Source: a virus. From it: DNA of 52,713 nucleotides. Position numbers and translations under genes: made by a program. Location of the stretch: IMG/VR virus record IMGVR_UViG_3300037882_001471, positions 1-52,713 of that record; one strand, given 5' to 3'. The notes under the pieces were generated by a model. It searched no databases. It was not told the DNA's origin and saw only the letters and a list, made by a program, of their open reading frames with translations. Of the stretch, positions 29,219-36,392 are shown piece after piece (position 1 is the stretch's first letter; each line of letters opens with the position of its first letter).

Positions 29219-30439
29219 ATGAATAAGACTGCAAAGAAGAAGAAAGTTGCGACTTTCAATATTCTGTCGGGAGCATACGCCTCGGCAAATACCCTCACCG
29301 GACTGATCCCCGATCTCTACGCTGGCCTCGAAGTGGTTTCGCGTGAACTCGTGGGCTTCATTCCCTCCGTAACACGCAATGCGAACGCAGAACGCGCGGC
29401 TCTGGATGAGTATGTCACTTATCCGATCGCTCCGCTGCCGACCGCCTTCAACGTGACTCCGGCGATGGCAATCCCTGAACCCACCGATCAGACAATCGGC
29501 TACGGTCAGATGCGCATCACCAAATCACGCGGTGTGAACTTCGGCTACATCGGTGAAGAACAGAAGGGTCTGAATAACGGCCCCGGCTACATGAGTGTGA
29601 TGGCGCAACAGTTTGCGCAGGCACTTCGTGTTCTCACCAACGAAATCGAAGTCGATCTGGCAACCGAAGCTGCTGCCAATGCCTGCCGCGCTTACGGCGC
29701 TTCCGGCACGACTCCGTTCGCAACCAACGTGGGTGAATCCGCGCAGATTCGTAAGATTCTCGATGACAATGGCGCGCCGCCTTCTGGCCGCTCGCTGATC
29801 ATCGATACGACTGCCGGTGCAAACCTCCGCACGCTCGCTCAGTTGACGAAAGCCAACGAAGCCGGCACGACCATGACTCTGCGCCAAGGCGAAATCCTTG
29901 ACCTGAATGGTCTGTCGATCAAGGAATCGGCTGGCATCGTGCGTCCCGCAGTCGGTACGAACAACGGTTCGGCCTCTACCAACAACGCTGGTTACGCTGT
30001 TGGCTCCACCACGTTCACGCTGGCTTCGGCTGGTACTGGTACGATCGTAGCGGGTGATTACATCACCTTCGCGGGCGATACCAATAAGTACCTGGTCGTA
30101 ACCGGTGATGCTGACGTGTCTGGTGGTGGTACGATCGTGATTGCCGCACCTGGCATCAAGATCGCTATCCCGGCCTCCAACACCGTGATCACGACCGTTG
30201 CGATCACCACCCGCAACATCGCCTTCAGCCAGGATGCTCTGCACCTGGTGGCACGCGCCCCGGCGCTGCCGCAGGAAGGTGATGCCGCGATCGATCGCTT
30301 CACTCTGACTGATCCGCGTAGCGGCCTGGTATTCGAGGTGTCTCTGTACCCCGGCTACCGCAAAATCCGCGCCGAAGTAACGATGGCGTGGGGTGTGAAG
30401 GCCACGAAGCGTCAACATATCGCCGCGCTACTCGGTTAA
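29219..30439 (+). CDS. major capsid protein (P22 coat-like)
   Basis: 406 residues, close to P22 gp5. It begins MNKTAKKKKVATFNILSGAY, then LTGLIPDLYAGLEVVSRELV and FIPSVTRN, the P22-coat N-terminal pattern. Residues 240-310, with AGDYITFAGDTNKYLVVTGD, match the inserted I-domain of that family. The tail KIRAEVTMAWGVKATKRQHI is the usual ending. It forms the icosahedral shell. The start at 29219 is chosen over 29183 for its AGAGGTG site. Own promoter and structured leader suggest very high, separately controlled expression. Confidence 0.93.
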   Translation: MNKTAKKKKVATFNILSGAYASANTLTGLIPDLYAGLEVVSRELVGFIPSVTRNANAERAALDEYVTYPIAPLPTAFNVTPAMAIPEPTDQTIGYGQMRITKSRGVNFGYIGEEQKGLNNGPGYMSVMAQQFAQALRVLTNEIEVDLATEAAANACRAYGASGTTPFATNVGESAQIRKILDDNGAPPSGRSLIIDTTAGANLRTLAQLTKANEAGTTMTLRQGEILDLNGLSIKESAGIVRPAVGTNNGSASTNNAGYAVGSTTFTLASAGTGTIVAGDYITFAGDTNKYLVVTGDADVSGGGTIVIAAPGIKIAIPASNTVITTVAITTRNIAFSQDALHLVARAPALPQEGDAAIDRFTLTDPRSGLVFEVSLYPGYRKIRAEVTMAWGVKATKRQHIAALLG

Positions 30440-30454
30440 TCTCCTAGTGTGTGA
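30437..30454. repeat. 18-bp inverted repeat, right copy (coat 3' end)
   Basis: TAATCTCCTAGTGTGTGA begins with the coat TAA stop and is the perfect reverse complement of the scaffold ribosome-site region at 28212-28229. Its first part, GGTTAATCTCCTAG (30434-30447), also equals 48460-48473, the complement of another gene's ribosome site. Confidence 0.9.
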
Positions 30455-30460
30455 CGATGG

Positions 30461-30501
30461 TTCCCCTACGGTTAGTTGCTCCTTTCCGTGGGGGAATTTC
30501 T
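30461..30501 (+). terminator. terminator after the coat gene
   Basis: TTCCCCTACGG (30461-30471) pairs with CCGTGGGGGAA (30486-30496), 11 pairs with one T-G, 14-base loop, then TTTCT. It would end most transcripts from the coat promoter about 55 bases after the stop, leaving the 18-nt antisense segment in the 3' UTR. Confidence 0.75.
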
Positions 30502-30515
30502 AAGAGAGGTAGGCC

Positions 30516-31040
30516 ATGAATAAGAATACCATTCGCGTTGAACGCGGCACGATAATGAAACTGACCGCCGCTGCTGCGGCTACGGTATGGCTTCTCAAAG
30601 CTGGTCAGCAAGAAACCCTGCACGCAAGTCTAGCTGCCGGTGAAGAACTGTTCTTAGGGCCGTATTTCAACACTGTCGAATTCAGTGCTGTATCGGAACT
30701 CCCTGTGACCGTTGCGAATCAAGCCGAAGATTTCGATGCGCCGGTAGGCATCTTCGATTACATTCCGCCTCGCAATGTCACGCGCCCGGTTGTTTCCGGC
30801 ACGACCGAAACCGGTGAAGACCTTTCCGTAACCAACGGCGTATGGCTCGGCAATGCTACCATCACTTTCGCTTATCAGTGGAATCGTGACGGTGTTGCAA
30901 TTACCGACGCTGATGAAGCGACTTACGAACTGGTTGAAGATGACGAGGACGCTGACATTACCTGCACTGTCACCGCGACGAATTCTCTTGGCTCCACCAG
31001 TGCTTTGAGTAATGAAGTAGGCCCGATTACCGCGCCGTAA
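30516..31040 (+). CDS. head decoration protein with Ig-like domain
   Basis: 174 residues. The N-terminal 85 residues (TIRVERGTIMKLTAAAAATV, LHASLAAGEELFLGPYFNTV) are typical of small phage proteins next to the coat gene that attach to capsids. Residues 95-174 are an Ig-like domain: GTTETGEDLSVTNGVWLGNA then TITFAYQWNRDG and CTVTATNSLGSTSALSNE. The same domain type closes the tail-tube protein. Probably displayed on the capsid surface for weak adhesion to cells or polymers. Confidence 0.75.
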   Translation: MNKNTIRVERGTIMKLTAAAAATVWLLKAGQQETLHASLAAGEELFLGPYFNTVEFSAVSELPVTVANQAEDFDAPVGIFDYIPPRNVTRPVVSGTTETGEDLSVTNGVWLGNATITFAYQWNRDGVAITDADEATYELVEDDEDADITCTVTATNSLGSTSALSNEVGPITAP

Positions 31041-31047
31041 TAATAAT

Positions 31048-31074
31048 TTGACGGTTCGGTAAAAAGGTTATAAT
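31048..31074 (+). promoter_or_regulatory. sigma70 promoter after the decoration gene
   Basis: TTGACG (31048-31053) and TATAAT (31069-31074), spacer 15 bases (16 if TTTGAC is used). GGTAAAAA, one half of the operator sequence, lies between the boxes. A small TGCGA/TCGCA hairpin and AAGGAG follow before the 31116 ATG. Confidence 0.75.
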
Positions 31075-31115
31075 CTGCGATCACTACTTTTCGCAACCAA
31101 ACCAAGGAGAATTTT

Positions 31116-31613
31116 ATGAGCGAGCAAGTACCCACAGTGAAGGTCAAGATGAAGGGTGATAAGAGCAAGGAAACCTTCGTCATCAACATGACCGATTTCA
31201 ACAAAGACAAGCACGAGATGGTCAAGGGCGAAGAACTGCCGCCGCTGAAGCCGCTCGATCCCGCGCAGAAAGAATCTCTGTACGGCAGCAGCAAGCAGCC
31301 TTCCTCGTGGAAGCTGGACAACGGCTCAACCGTGCAACTCGGTGACGTGGTTCGCGCCGCATTCGAAAAGAGCGGCCTGACTGAAGAACAGTGGAATGCC
31401 ATACCGCAGGACGATCGTGAGTCCCACATCGCCGCTATGGTGAAGGAAATGATTCCTTCCCCGCCTCCCTTCAAGGTAGCGAAGCGCGGTCGCGGTAACG
31501 CAACCAAATTCTTCGTGATCAATACCGTTGAAGGAACGCCGGTTGGCGAAGAAGAATACGCCACCGAAGCCGAAGCGCTCAACAAAATTACTGAACTGAC
31601 ACAGGCCGCGTAA
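31116..31613 (+). CDS. head-region hypothetical protein, 165 aa
   Basis: Lysine-rich start (VKVKMKGDKSKETFVINMTD), then a proline-rich middle (ELPPLKPLDPAQ) and a helical region. No clear family. Placed between decoration and neck genes with its own promoter, so it is probably a head or neck accessory protein produced in quantity. It overlaps the next gene by one base (TAATG). Confidence 0.6.
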   Translation: MSEQVPTVKVKMKGDKSKETFVINMTDFNKDKHEMVKGEELPPLKPLDPAQKESLYGSSKQPSSWKLDNGSTVQLGDVVRAAFEKSGLTEEQWNAIPQDDRESHIAAMVKEMIPSPPPFKVAKRGRGNATKFFVINTVEGTPVGEEEYATEAEALNKITELTQAA

Positions 31614-32119
31614 TGTACGGAACAGCGGAAGGCTTTGCAGCATACCATGAAAGCCGGGGTCGTGAGATTCCCGGCACATGGAGCGATGACACTATCGAAG
31701 CTGCATTGCTTTCCGCTTCCGAATGGATTGACAGCATATATGGCCCGTCCTTCATCGGTCACAAAACCGATGGATTCGAGCAGGAAAATGAATGGCCGCG
31801 CACAAATGCCGTGGTCATGGATTCCACACCTGCTTACGTTTACGATACCGATGCGATTCCCGCGCGCGTCACGAAAGCCGCATACGAAGCCGCATGGCGG
31901 CAGGCAACCACCCCCGGATCGCTGTTGGTGGATTATACCCCCGGCAAGTATAAGAGCGTCAGCATTGATGGCGCATTGAGCGTGGAATATCGCCAGTTCG
32001 ATAGCGCATACGAAGTGCAGGTGCAGATCGGCGCAGTTGATACATTGCTCTGGCCGCTGCTGGATATGTCTTCTGGCGGAAAGACCAGCACCTTGTCTGG
32101 TGCTGCGAGCCGTGTATGA
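31613..32119 (+). CDS. head-tail adaptor (DnaT-like)
   Basis: 168 residues. SDDTIEAALLSASEWIDSIY then GPSFIGHKTDGFEQENEWPR, AYEAAWRQATTPG and DTLLWPLL are typical of the DnaT-like/gp6-type connectors. They form the ring below the portal. Position after the head genes and before the closure protein fits. Confidence 0.8.
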   Translation: MYGTAEGFAAYHESRGREIPGTWSDDTIEAALLSASEWIDSIYGPSFIGHKTDGFEQENEWPRTNAVVMDSTPAYVYDTDAIPARVTKAAYEAAWRQATTPGSLLVDYTPGKYKSVSIDGALSVEYRQFDSAYEVQVQIGAVDTLLWPLLDMSSGGKTSTLSGAASRV

Positions 32120-32382
32120 AGACGAAACTGGTAGCTCCTTCAGAACCAGTATTAGCAGCCCGCACGGATGTTCTCGCTACTTTGAAGAAGCATCAGGAGA
32201 AATTAACTGCTGAAGAAATTCTTGCAGTTATGGCGCATCTCGTCGGGCAAATCATTGCTTTTCAAGATCAGCATAAAATTACCCGTGAAGCGGCGCTGAG
32301 TCTGGTCATTGCAAACATCGAGGCGGGCAATGCGGAAGCGATCGCATCGCTTTATAACGCACCGCCGGGAGGTCACGCATGA
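32116..32382 (+). CDS. hypothetical neck-region protein, 88 aa
   Basis: Starts MKTKLVAPSEPVLAARTDVL and is almost entirely helical (AEEILAVMAHLVGQIIAFQD). Overlaps both neighbours by 4 bases. Perhaps a neck assembly factor; no family recognised. Confidence 0.62.
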   Translation: MKTKLVAPSEPVLAARTDVLATLKKHQEKLTAEEILAVMAHLVGQIIAFQDQHKITREAALSLVIANIEAGNAEAIASLYNAPPGGHA

Positions 32383-32735
32383 CCATTTACGATGACATGA
32401 AAACTGTCGGCGCTGAACTGCTGGCTGAATTCAAGCAAGGAACCATCACGCTCGTCCAAATCACACCTGGTGATGGCCCTGCTGATGATCCTGGCGAACC
32501 CGATGAAGATTCCTACACTCTCGATGCTGTTGTAAAAGGAGCGCCCTTCAAATATCTCCGCGATGGTTTCGTTACCGCAACGGATTTGCTGGTAACAGCA
32601 GCCGTGATCGACGGAGTGACACCGACCAAGAATGATTTCATTGAAATTGATGGTGTTAGGTGTAAGATAATTGAGGACGTGAGCGCACCGAGCGCAGGCA
32701 CAAGGGCTGTGTGGAAGTTCCTCGTCCGTAGGTGA
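32379..32735 (+). CDS. head closure/tail completion protein, probable
   Basis: 118 residues, beta-rich: GTITLVQITPGDGPADDPGE, then YTLDAVVKGAPFKYLRDG and NDFIEIDGVRCKIIEDVSAP. The size, beta pattern and place between adaptor and minor head protein fit head-closure (stopper) proteins. Assigned mostly from context. Confidence 0.68.
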   Translation: MTIYDDMKTVGAELLAEFKQGTITLVQITPGDGPADDPGEPDEDSYTLDAVVKGAPFKYLRDGFVTATDLLVTAAVIDGVTPTKNDFIEIDGVRCKIIEDVSAPSAGTRAVWKFLVRR

Positions 32736-32741
32736 GGACGC

Positions 32742-33776
32742 ATGGCAATTTATTCCACACTGGAAAAGATCGAAGCTCTGAAGATACCAGAAGTTCGACG
32801 GATATTCCTTGAAGTGATGCAAGACATCGTGGACGGCGCGATGATCGATGAGATGATCGCCGCCATCGAAGCGAACGATGCCGAAAGGTTGTTCCGCGCC
32901 ACCGGGTTCACTCCTGCGGCGCTCGGCCCCATCCTTGATTCCATCGAGCAAATTTATCAGGATTCTGCGGAAACCACCGTGGCCGGCTGGCCGAAAAGAA
33001 TCCGCACGCCTACCGGTCTTTTCCTATTTCGCTTCGATATGCGCAACCCGCGCGTGGAACAGGATTTGAAAACGATCTCAAGCAAGCTCATCTCCGCGAT
33101 CGAAGAAGACGTGCGCCAGAATGTGCGCAATGCTTTGCAGCAGGGCGCGATCGACGGCGCGAATCCGCGCGCCACGGCATTGAATATCGTAGGGCGCATC
33201 GATCCTGTGACGAAGAAGCGCACGGGCGGGTTAGTCGGGCTTACCGAACATCAGGGTAATTGGGTACGCAACACACAGCGTTATCTTGAGCAGCTTGATC
33301 CGAAATATTTCAATCTGAAGCTGCGCGATAAGCGGTTTGATAGCCTCGTGCAGAAAGCCATTGATTCAGGTAAAAGCATTCCTAAAGATGACATCGAGCG
33401 CTTGACCACTGCCTATAAAAACAAAGCGCTGAAGCATCGCGGCGATGCCATTGCGCGTACAGAAACCGTGCAGACAATGAATCGCGGTGAATTCATGGCA
33501 AACACTCAGGCTGTAGAGCAAGGGTTGATTGCGCGCGATGCTGTGACGAAAGAATGGGATGATACCGGCGATAAAAAAGTGCGCGGCACGCATCGTTTTC
33601 TCGCTGCGAAATACGGCAAGGGGAAGGGCATCGGTCTTGATGAGCCGTTTGTTTCTTCCTCCGGCGCGCGCATGATGTACCCTGGCGATTCCAGCTTAAA
33701 CGCTGGCGCAGAAGAAATTGTGAACTGCCGATGCCGCCTGCATGTGCGCGTTGACTGGTTAGCGGGGATCGACTAA
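32742..33776 (+). CDS. minor head protein (Mu gpF/SPP1 gp7-like)
   Basis: 344 residues. The C-terminal half carries the family signature: IARTETVQTMNRG, KEWDDTGDKKVRGTHR, FVSSSGARMMYPGDSSLNAG and EEIVNCRCRL. The N-terminal half is helical. Such proteins bind the portal and may be packaged or ejected with DNA. Its place after the neck genes instead of just after the portal is less usual. Confidence 0.87.
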   Translation: MAIYSTLEKIEALKIPEVRRIFLEVMQDIVDGAMIDEMIAAIEANDAERLFRATGFTPAALGPILDSIEQIYQDSAETTVAGWPKRIRTPTGLFLFRFDMRNPRVEQDLKTISSKLISAIEEDVRQNVRNALQQGAIDGANPRATALNIVGRIDPVTKKRTGGLVGLTEHQGNWVRNTQRYLEQLDPKYFNLKLRDKRFDSLVQKAIDSGKSIPKDDIERLTTAYKNKALKHRGDAIARTETVQTMNRGEFMANTQAVEQGLIARDAVTKEWDDTGDKKVRGTHRFLAAKYGKGKGIGLDEPFVSSSGARMMYPGDSSLNAGAEEIVNCRCRLHVRVDWLAGID

Positions 33777-34201
33777 TGCCGACTACAGATTTTGAAACTC
33801 AGATCGATACCTTCGTGATCAACACGAAAGAAAGAATGCTTGGCGTTGTCAGGCAGTCGATCAGTAATGTCGTAGAGGAAACGCAGACACCAACCGCGAA
33901 AGGTGGCCGTATGCGCGTTAAAACCGGGTTTCTCCGCACCAGCGGAGGCGCGAGCTTGAATGCGCCGCCTACAGGCCCAACACGCGGTGATAAGCATAAG
34001 GTCTATACATGGGATGCCGACTCAGTAAATGTCGTGCTGGCGAAGATGAAGCTCGGTGATGCGTTCTATTTCGGCTGGACTGCGCACTATGCGAAGTATC
34101 GGGAAATCTACGATGGCTTTCTTGAAGCGGCATCGCAGAACTGGCAAAAGCACGTTGATCGTGCTGTCGCGCGCTTCAAGCAGAAGGATGCTGGTAAATG
34201 A
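33776..34201 (+). CDS. neck/tail completion protein (HK97 gp10-like)
   Basis: 141 residues. A helical start (TQIDTFVINTKERMLGVVRQ), then MRVKTGFLRTSGGASLN and a closing HYAKYREIYDGFLEAASQNW, the pattern of gp10-like proteins (VKTGFLR...A.YA...E.G). They join head and tail. Overlaps neighbours by 1 and 4 bases. Confidence 0.82.
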   Translation: MPTTDFETQIDTFVINTKERMLGVVRQSISNVVEETQTPTAKGGRMRVKTGFLRTSGGASLNAPPTGPTRGDKHKVYTWDADSVNVVLAKMKLGDAFYFGWTAHYAKYREIYDGFLEAASQNWQKHVDRAVARFKQKDAGK

Positions 34202-34617
34202 GCAAACCGAAAATAAAATACATCACCAGTAATTTTTTTCCCGTCTATATCGGGATAGCCTTTTGTGAGTCCGAATATCTGCAAGAAATGAAAAGGCTCG
34301 GCGTGAAAGAGATCATGGATTTTAACACGCACGCTGCCAGTGTGAAATATTTGACCAAAGGTGATCACCTGAACTGTGTGATCTGCATCGACCCTGTAAA
34401 ATACAAACATCTTCACCGCAATATGATGGCTGCGATGCTGGCGCACGAAGCAACGCATATTGCGGATTTGGCATTCGAGCACATCGGGGAGAATAAACCA
34501 GGTCAGGAAACCCGCGCTTATTTAGTTCAGGCTATCGTGCAGGATGCACTTTATGCTATGGATGATTTCATGAAGTCAAAGAAGGGGAAAAAACATGGTC
34601 GAAAAAGCAATCGTTGA
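34198..34617 (+). CDS. putative HExxH zinc metallopeptidase-like protein
   Basis: 139 residues with LAHEATHIADLAFEHIGE: HEATH is an HExxH zinc-binding motif, and the later ETRAYLVQ provides a glutamate in a helix as in gluzincins. Otherwise there is DHLNCVICIDPVKYKHLHRN before the motif. It ends in a basic tail (KSKKGKKHGRKSNR). It sits between the gp10-like and tail terminator genes and overlaps the latter by 23 bases. It could process a virion protein; no substrate is known, and the motif may be structural. Confidence 0.68.
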   Translation: MSKPKIKYITSNFFPVYIGIAFCESEYLQEMKRLGVKEIMDFNTHAASVKYLTKGDHLNCVICIDPVKYKHLHRNMMAAMLAHEATHIADLAFEHIGENKPGQETRAYLVQAIVQDALYAMDDFMKSKKGKKHGRKSNR

Positions 34618-35023
34618 GGCGTTGCAGAAAGCGGTTATTGCCGCCGTCGCAGCGTGCGATACTCCTACCCTTCCCGTAAAATATATCGGGCGCAATTTCA
34701 CCCCGCCGGCAGACAATACCGGCTGGCTGGAAATCGTAATCATCCCGAATAACGTCCAAGGTGAATTGTGGGGGCCGGAAAAAACCCATCGTGGAATGCT
34801 GCGACTAATCCTGCACTGGCCGATGAAAGATAAGGGAGCGTATGAACCGTTGGAACTTCTGGAAGACATTTCGAGCTACTTCATCAAAGGCCGCAGATTT
34901 GCGGATCAGGCGGCTACGGTATCGGTCAAAATAAGCGAAGGCCCGGACTTCAGAGGCGTGCTCGAAGAACCCCCGGAAATGCTGCTCCCGATGAGCATAA
35001 GGTACGAGTTTTTCGCTGCTTGA
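34595..35023 (+). CDS. tail terminator protein (DUF4128-like)
   Basis: 142 residues. VIAAVAACDTPTLPVKYIGR then NFTPPADNTGWLEIVIIPNN and RGMLRLILHWPMKDKGAYEP fit the tail terminator fold (lambda gpU-like). It caps the tail tube after polymerisation. AAGGGGA precedes the ATG. A promoter for the tail-tube gene begins inside its last codons. Confidence 0.82.
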   Translation: MVEKAIVEALQKAVIAAVAACDTPTLPVKYIGRNFTPPADNTGWLEIVIIPNNVQGELWGPEKTHRGMLRLILHWPMKDKGAYEPLELLEDISSYFIKGRRFADQAATVSVKISEGPDFRGVLEEPPEMLLPMSIRYEFFAA

Positions 35024-35048
35024 CAATTCGGCCCTGAAAGCATATTCT
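35020..35048 (+). promoter_or_regulatory. sigma70 promoter for the tail-tube gene
   Basis: -35 TTGACA (35020-35025), 17-base spacer, -10 TATTCT (35043-35048). Start expected near 35055, giving a leader of about 80 nt with the structured element below. Parallel to the coat promoter. Confidence 0.8.
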
Positions 35049-35065
35049 TAATCCTGCGAAGGATC

Positions 35066-35131
35066 GGATGATCTGACGTGCTAAGGTTGGATGACCTTGT
35101 GTTTACAAATTGTAAAAACGAGGGATCATCC
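35066..35131 (+). ncRNA. structured 5' leader of the tail-tube gene
   Basis: Outer stem GGATGATC (35066-35073) with GATCATCC (35124-35131). Inner hairpins are AAGGT-TGGATG-ACCTT (35083-35098) and TTTAC-N5-GTAAA (35102-35116). The 3' outer arm overlaps the Shine-Dalgarno GAGGGA (35120-35125) and ends 2 bases before the ATG, so folding should block translation. GATC-GGAT-GATC is an alternative first hairpin. Confidence 0.68.
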
Positions 35132-35133
35132 AT

Positions 35134-35934
35134 ATGAAAAAGCTCCTGCTTGCCACCAGTTTCCTTGCGAATCTCGCAGCATTCGCCAACTCCAACGCCG
35201 CATCCAAGCTCTACGTTTGCGCGACTGCACAAAATTCCGATCTCGATCAGTCTGAATTCGAAGCCCTTGAATGGGTAGAAATCGGCGCGGTAGGATCGCG
35301 CGGTGAGATGGGTAAAACCACCAACATGCTCACCTACAACACTTGGAACACAAGTGTTTCTCAGAAAGCCAAAGGTACGACCGATGCCGGTTCGCCGGAA
35401 CTCGAAGTCGCCCGCCTACCTGGTGATGCCGGTCAGGATATTCTCCGCACCGCTGCCGCTGTCGGCAACAACAACAACTATGCCTTCAAAGAAGTTCGCG
35501 CCGATGGCACGACTGCCGATAACGGCACGGTGATCTATAACCGTGGCCTTGTCAGCGGCCCGCGCCGCCCCGGTGGTCGCAACGAAGATTTCGATGTGGA
35601 AATCTACACGCTCGGCTTCCAGCAGGAAGAAGTGCTGGTCGATCCCACCAGCGCTGGTGTTGCTCCGTATGTCACGGCCAACCCCGCCATCACCGGCACT
35701 GCCGAAGACGGCGAAACGCTTACCCTCGGCAATGGCACATGGGCTGGCGATGCCACGATCACTTACGCTTACGACTGGTACGCCAACAACGTCAAGCTGG
35801 CCGGTCAGAACGCAAGCACGCTGTTGCTCGCCACGTCGCATGTCGGTAAACGCATTACCGGTCGCGTCACGGCAAGCAATAACAGCGGCAAGGGCTACGC
35901 TACCACGGCTCCGACTGCGGCGGTTGGTGCGTAA
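35134..35934 (+). CDS. major tail (tube) protein with C-terminal Ig-like domain
   Basis: 266 residues. The core (EFEALEWVEIGAVGSRGEMG, then SPELEVARLPGDAGQDILRT and PRRPGGRNEDFDVEIYTLGF) fits lambda/HK97-type tail tube proteins. Residues 185-266 are an Ig-like domain (GTAEDGETLTLGNGTWAGDA then TITYAYDWYANN) related to the one in the head decoration protein. The N-terminal 22 residues, MKKLLLATSFLANLAAFANS, look like a signal peptide; no other start codon fits. Own promoter and structured leader. Confidence 0.85.
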   Translation: MKKLLLATSFLANLAAFANSNAASKLYVCATAQNSDLDQSEFEALEWVEIGAVGSRGEMGKTTNMLTYNTWNTSVSQKAKGTTDAGSPELEVARLPGDAGQDILRTAAAVGNNNNYAFKEVRADGTTADNGTVIYNRGLVSGPRRPGGRNEDFDVEIYTLGFQQEEVLVDPTSAGVAPYVTANPAITGTAEDGETLTLGNGTWAGDATITYAYDWYANNVKLAGQNASTLLLATSHVGKRITGRVTASNNSGKGYATTAPTAAVGA

Positions 35935-35966
35935 TCGATAACTGAAGGCAAAAGGAGCAAACCAAA

Positions 35967-36392
35967 ATGGATTTAAGTACCCTCAAGCCGGGTGAGAGGA
36001 TCATCGAGATCGTTCACCCGGCTACGAAAGAACCAGTCGGCATTCGCGTTTCGCTGGTGCATATTCAGGATGAGAGCTTGAAAAAGCTCAAGCGCCAGTT
36101 TCAGGACGAGCGCTATCGCCTCGAATCGAAGGGTAAACATTTCAAGGCTGAGAACGTCGAAAACAACCTCAATGAGTTGAATTTCGCCGTCATCAAAAGC
36201 TGGGAATGGTACAATCCGACCGGCACGAAAGGCGACGAGGGTTTTGACGAATCCAAGCACGCCAACTGGAAGGGTGAAAAATCACCCGTGCTGAATAAAA
36301 AGAACGTGTTCGACATCTTCGAAACGCTCCCGTGGTTCCGTGATCAGATCGGAACAGAAATGGGAGATGACGAGGCTTTTTTTCCTCACTGA
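35967..36392 (+). CDS. tail assembly chaperone, short form (gpG-like)
   Basis: 141 residues starting MDLSTLKPGERIIEIVHPAT. It is helical and charged in the middle (IQDESLKKLKRQFQDERYRL), then FAVIKSWEWYNPT. It lies between tail tube and tape measure, where lambda has gpG. It coats the tape measure before tube polymerisation. The end of the gene carries a slippery site, giving a longer form by -1 frameshift. Confidence 0.85.
   Translation: MDLSTLKPGERIIEIVHPATKEPVGIRVSLVHIQDESLKKLKRQFQDERYRLESKGKHFKAENVENNLNELNFAVIKSWEWYNPTGTKGDEGFDESKHANWKGEKSPVLNKKNVFDIFETLPWFRDQIGTEMGDDEAFFPH

Noticed and set aside
29525-30418. 297-codon antisense open frame under the coat gene, with an AGGAG upstream on that strand
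   Set aside because: The AGGAG is 22 bases from the ATG, too far for a ribosome site, and the protein is unlike any family; the AGGAG is explained by the inverted repeat.
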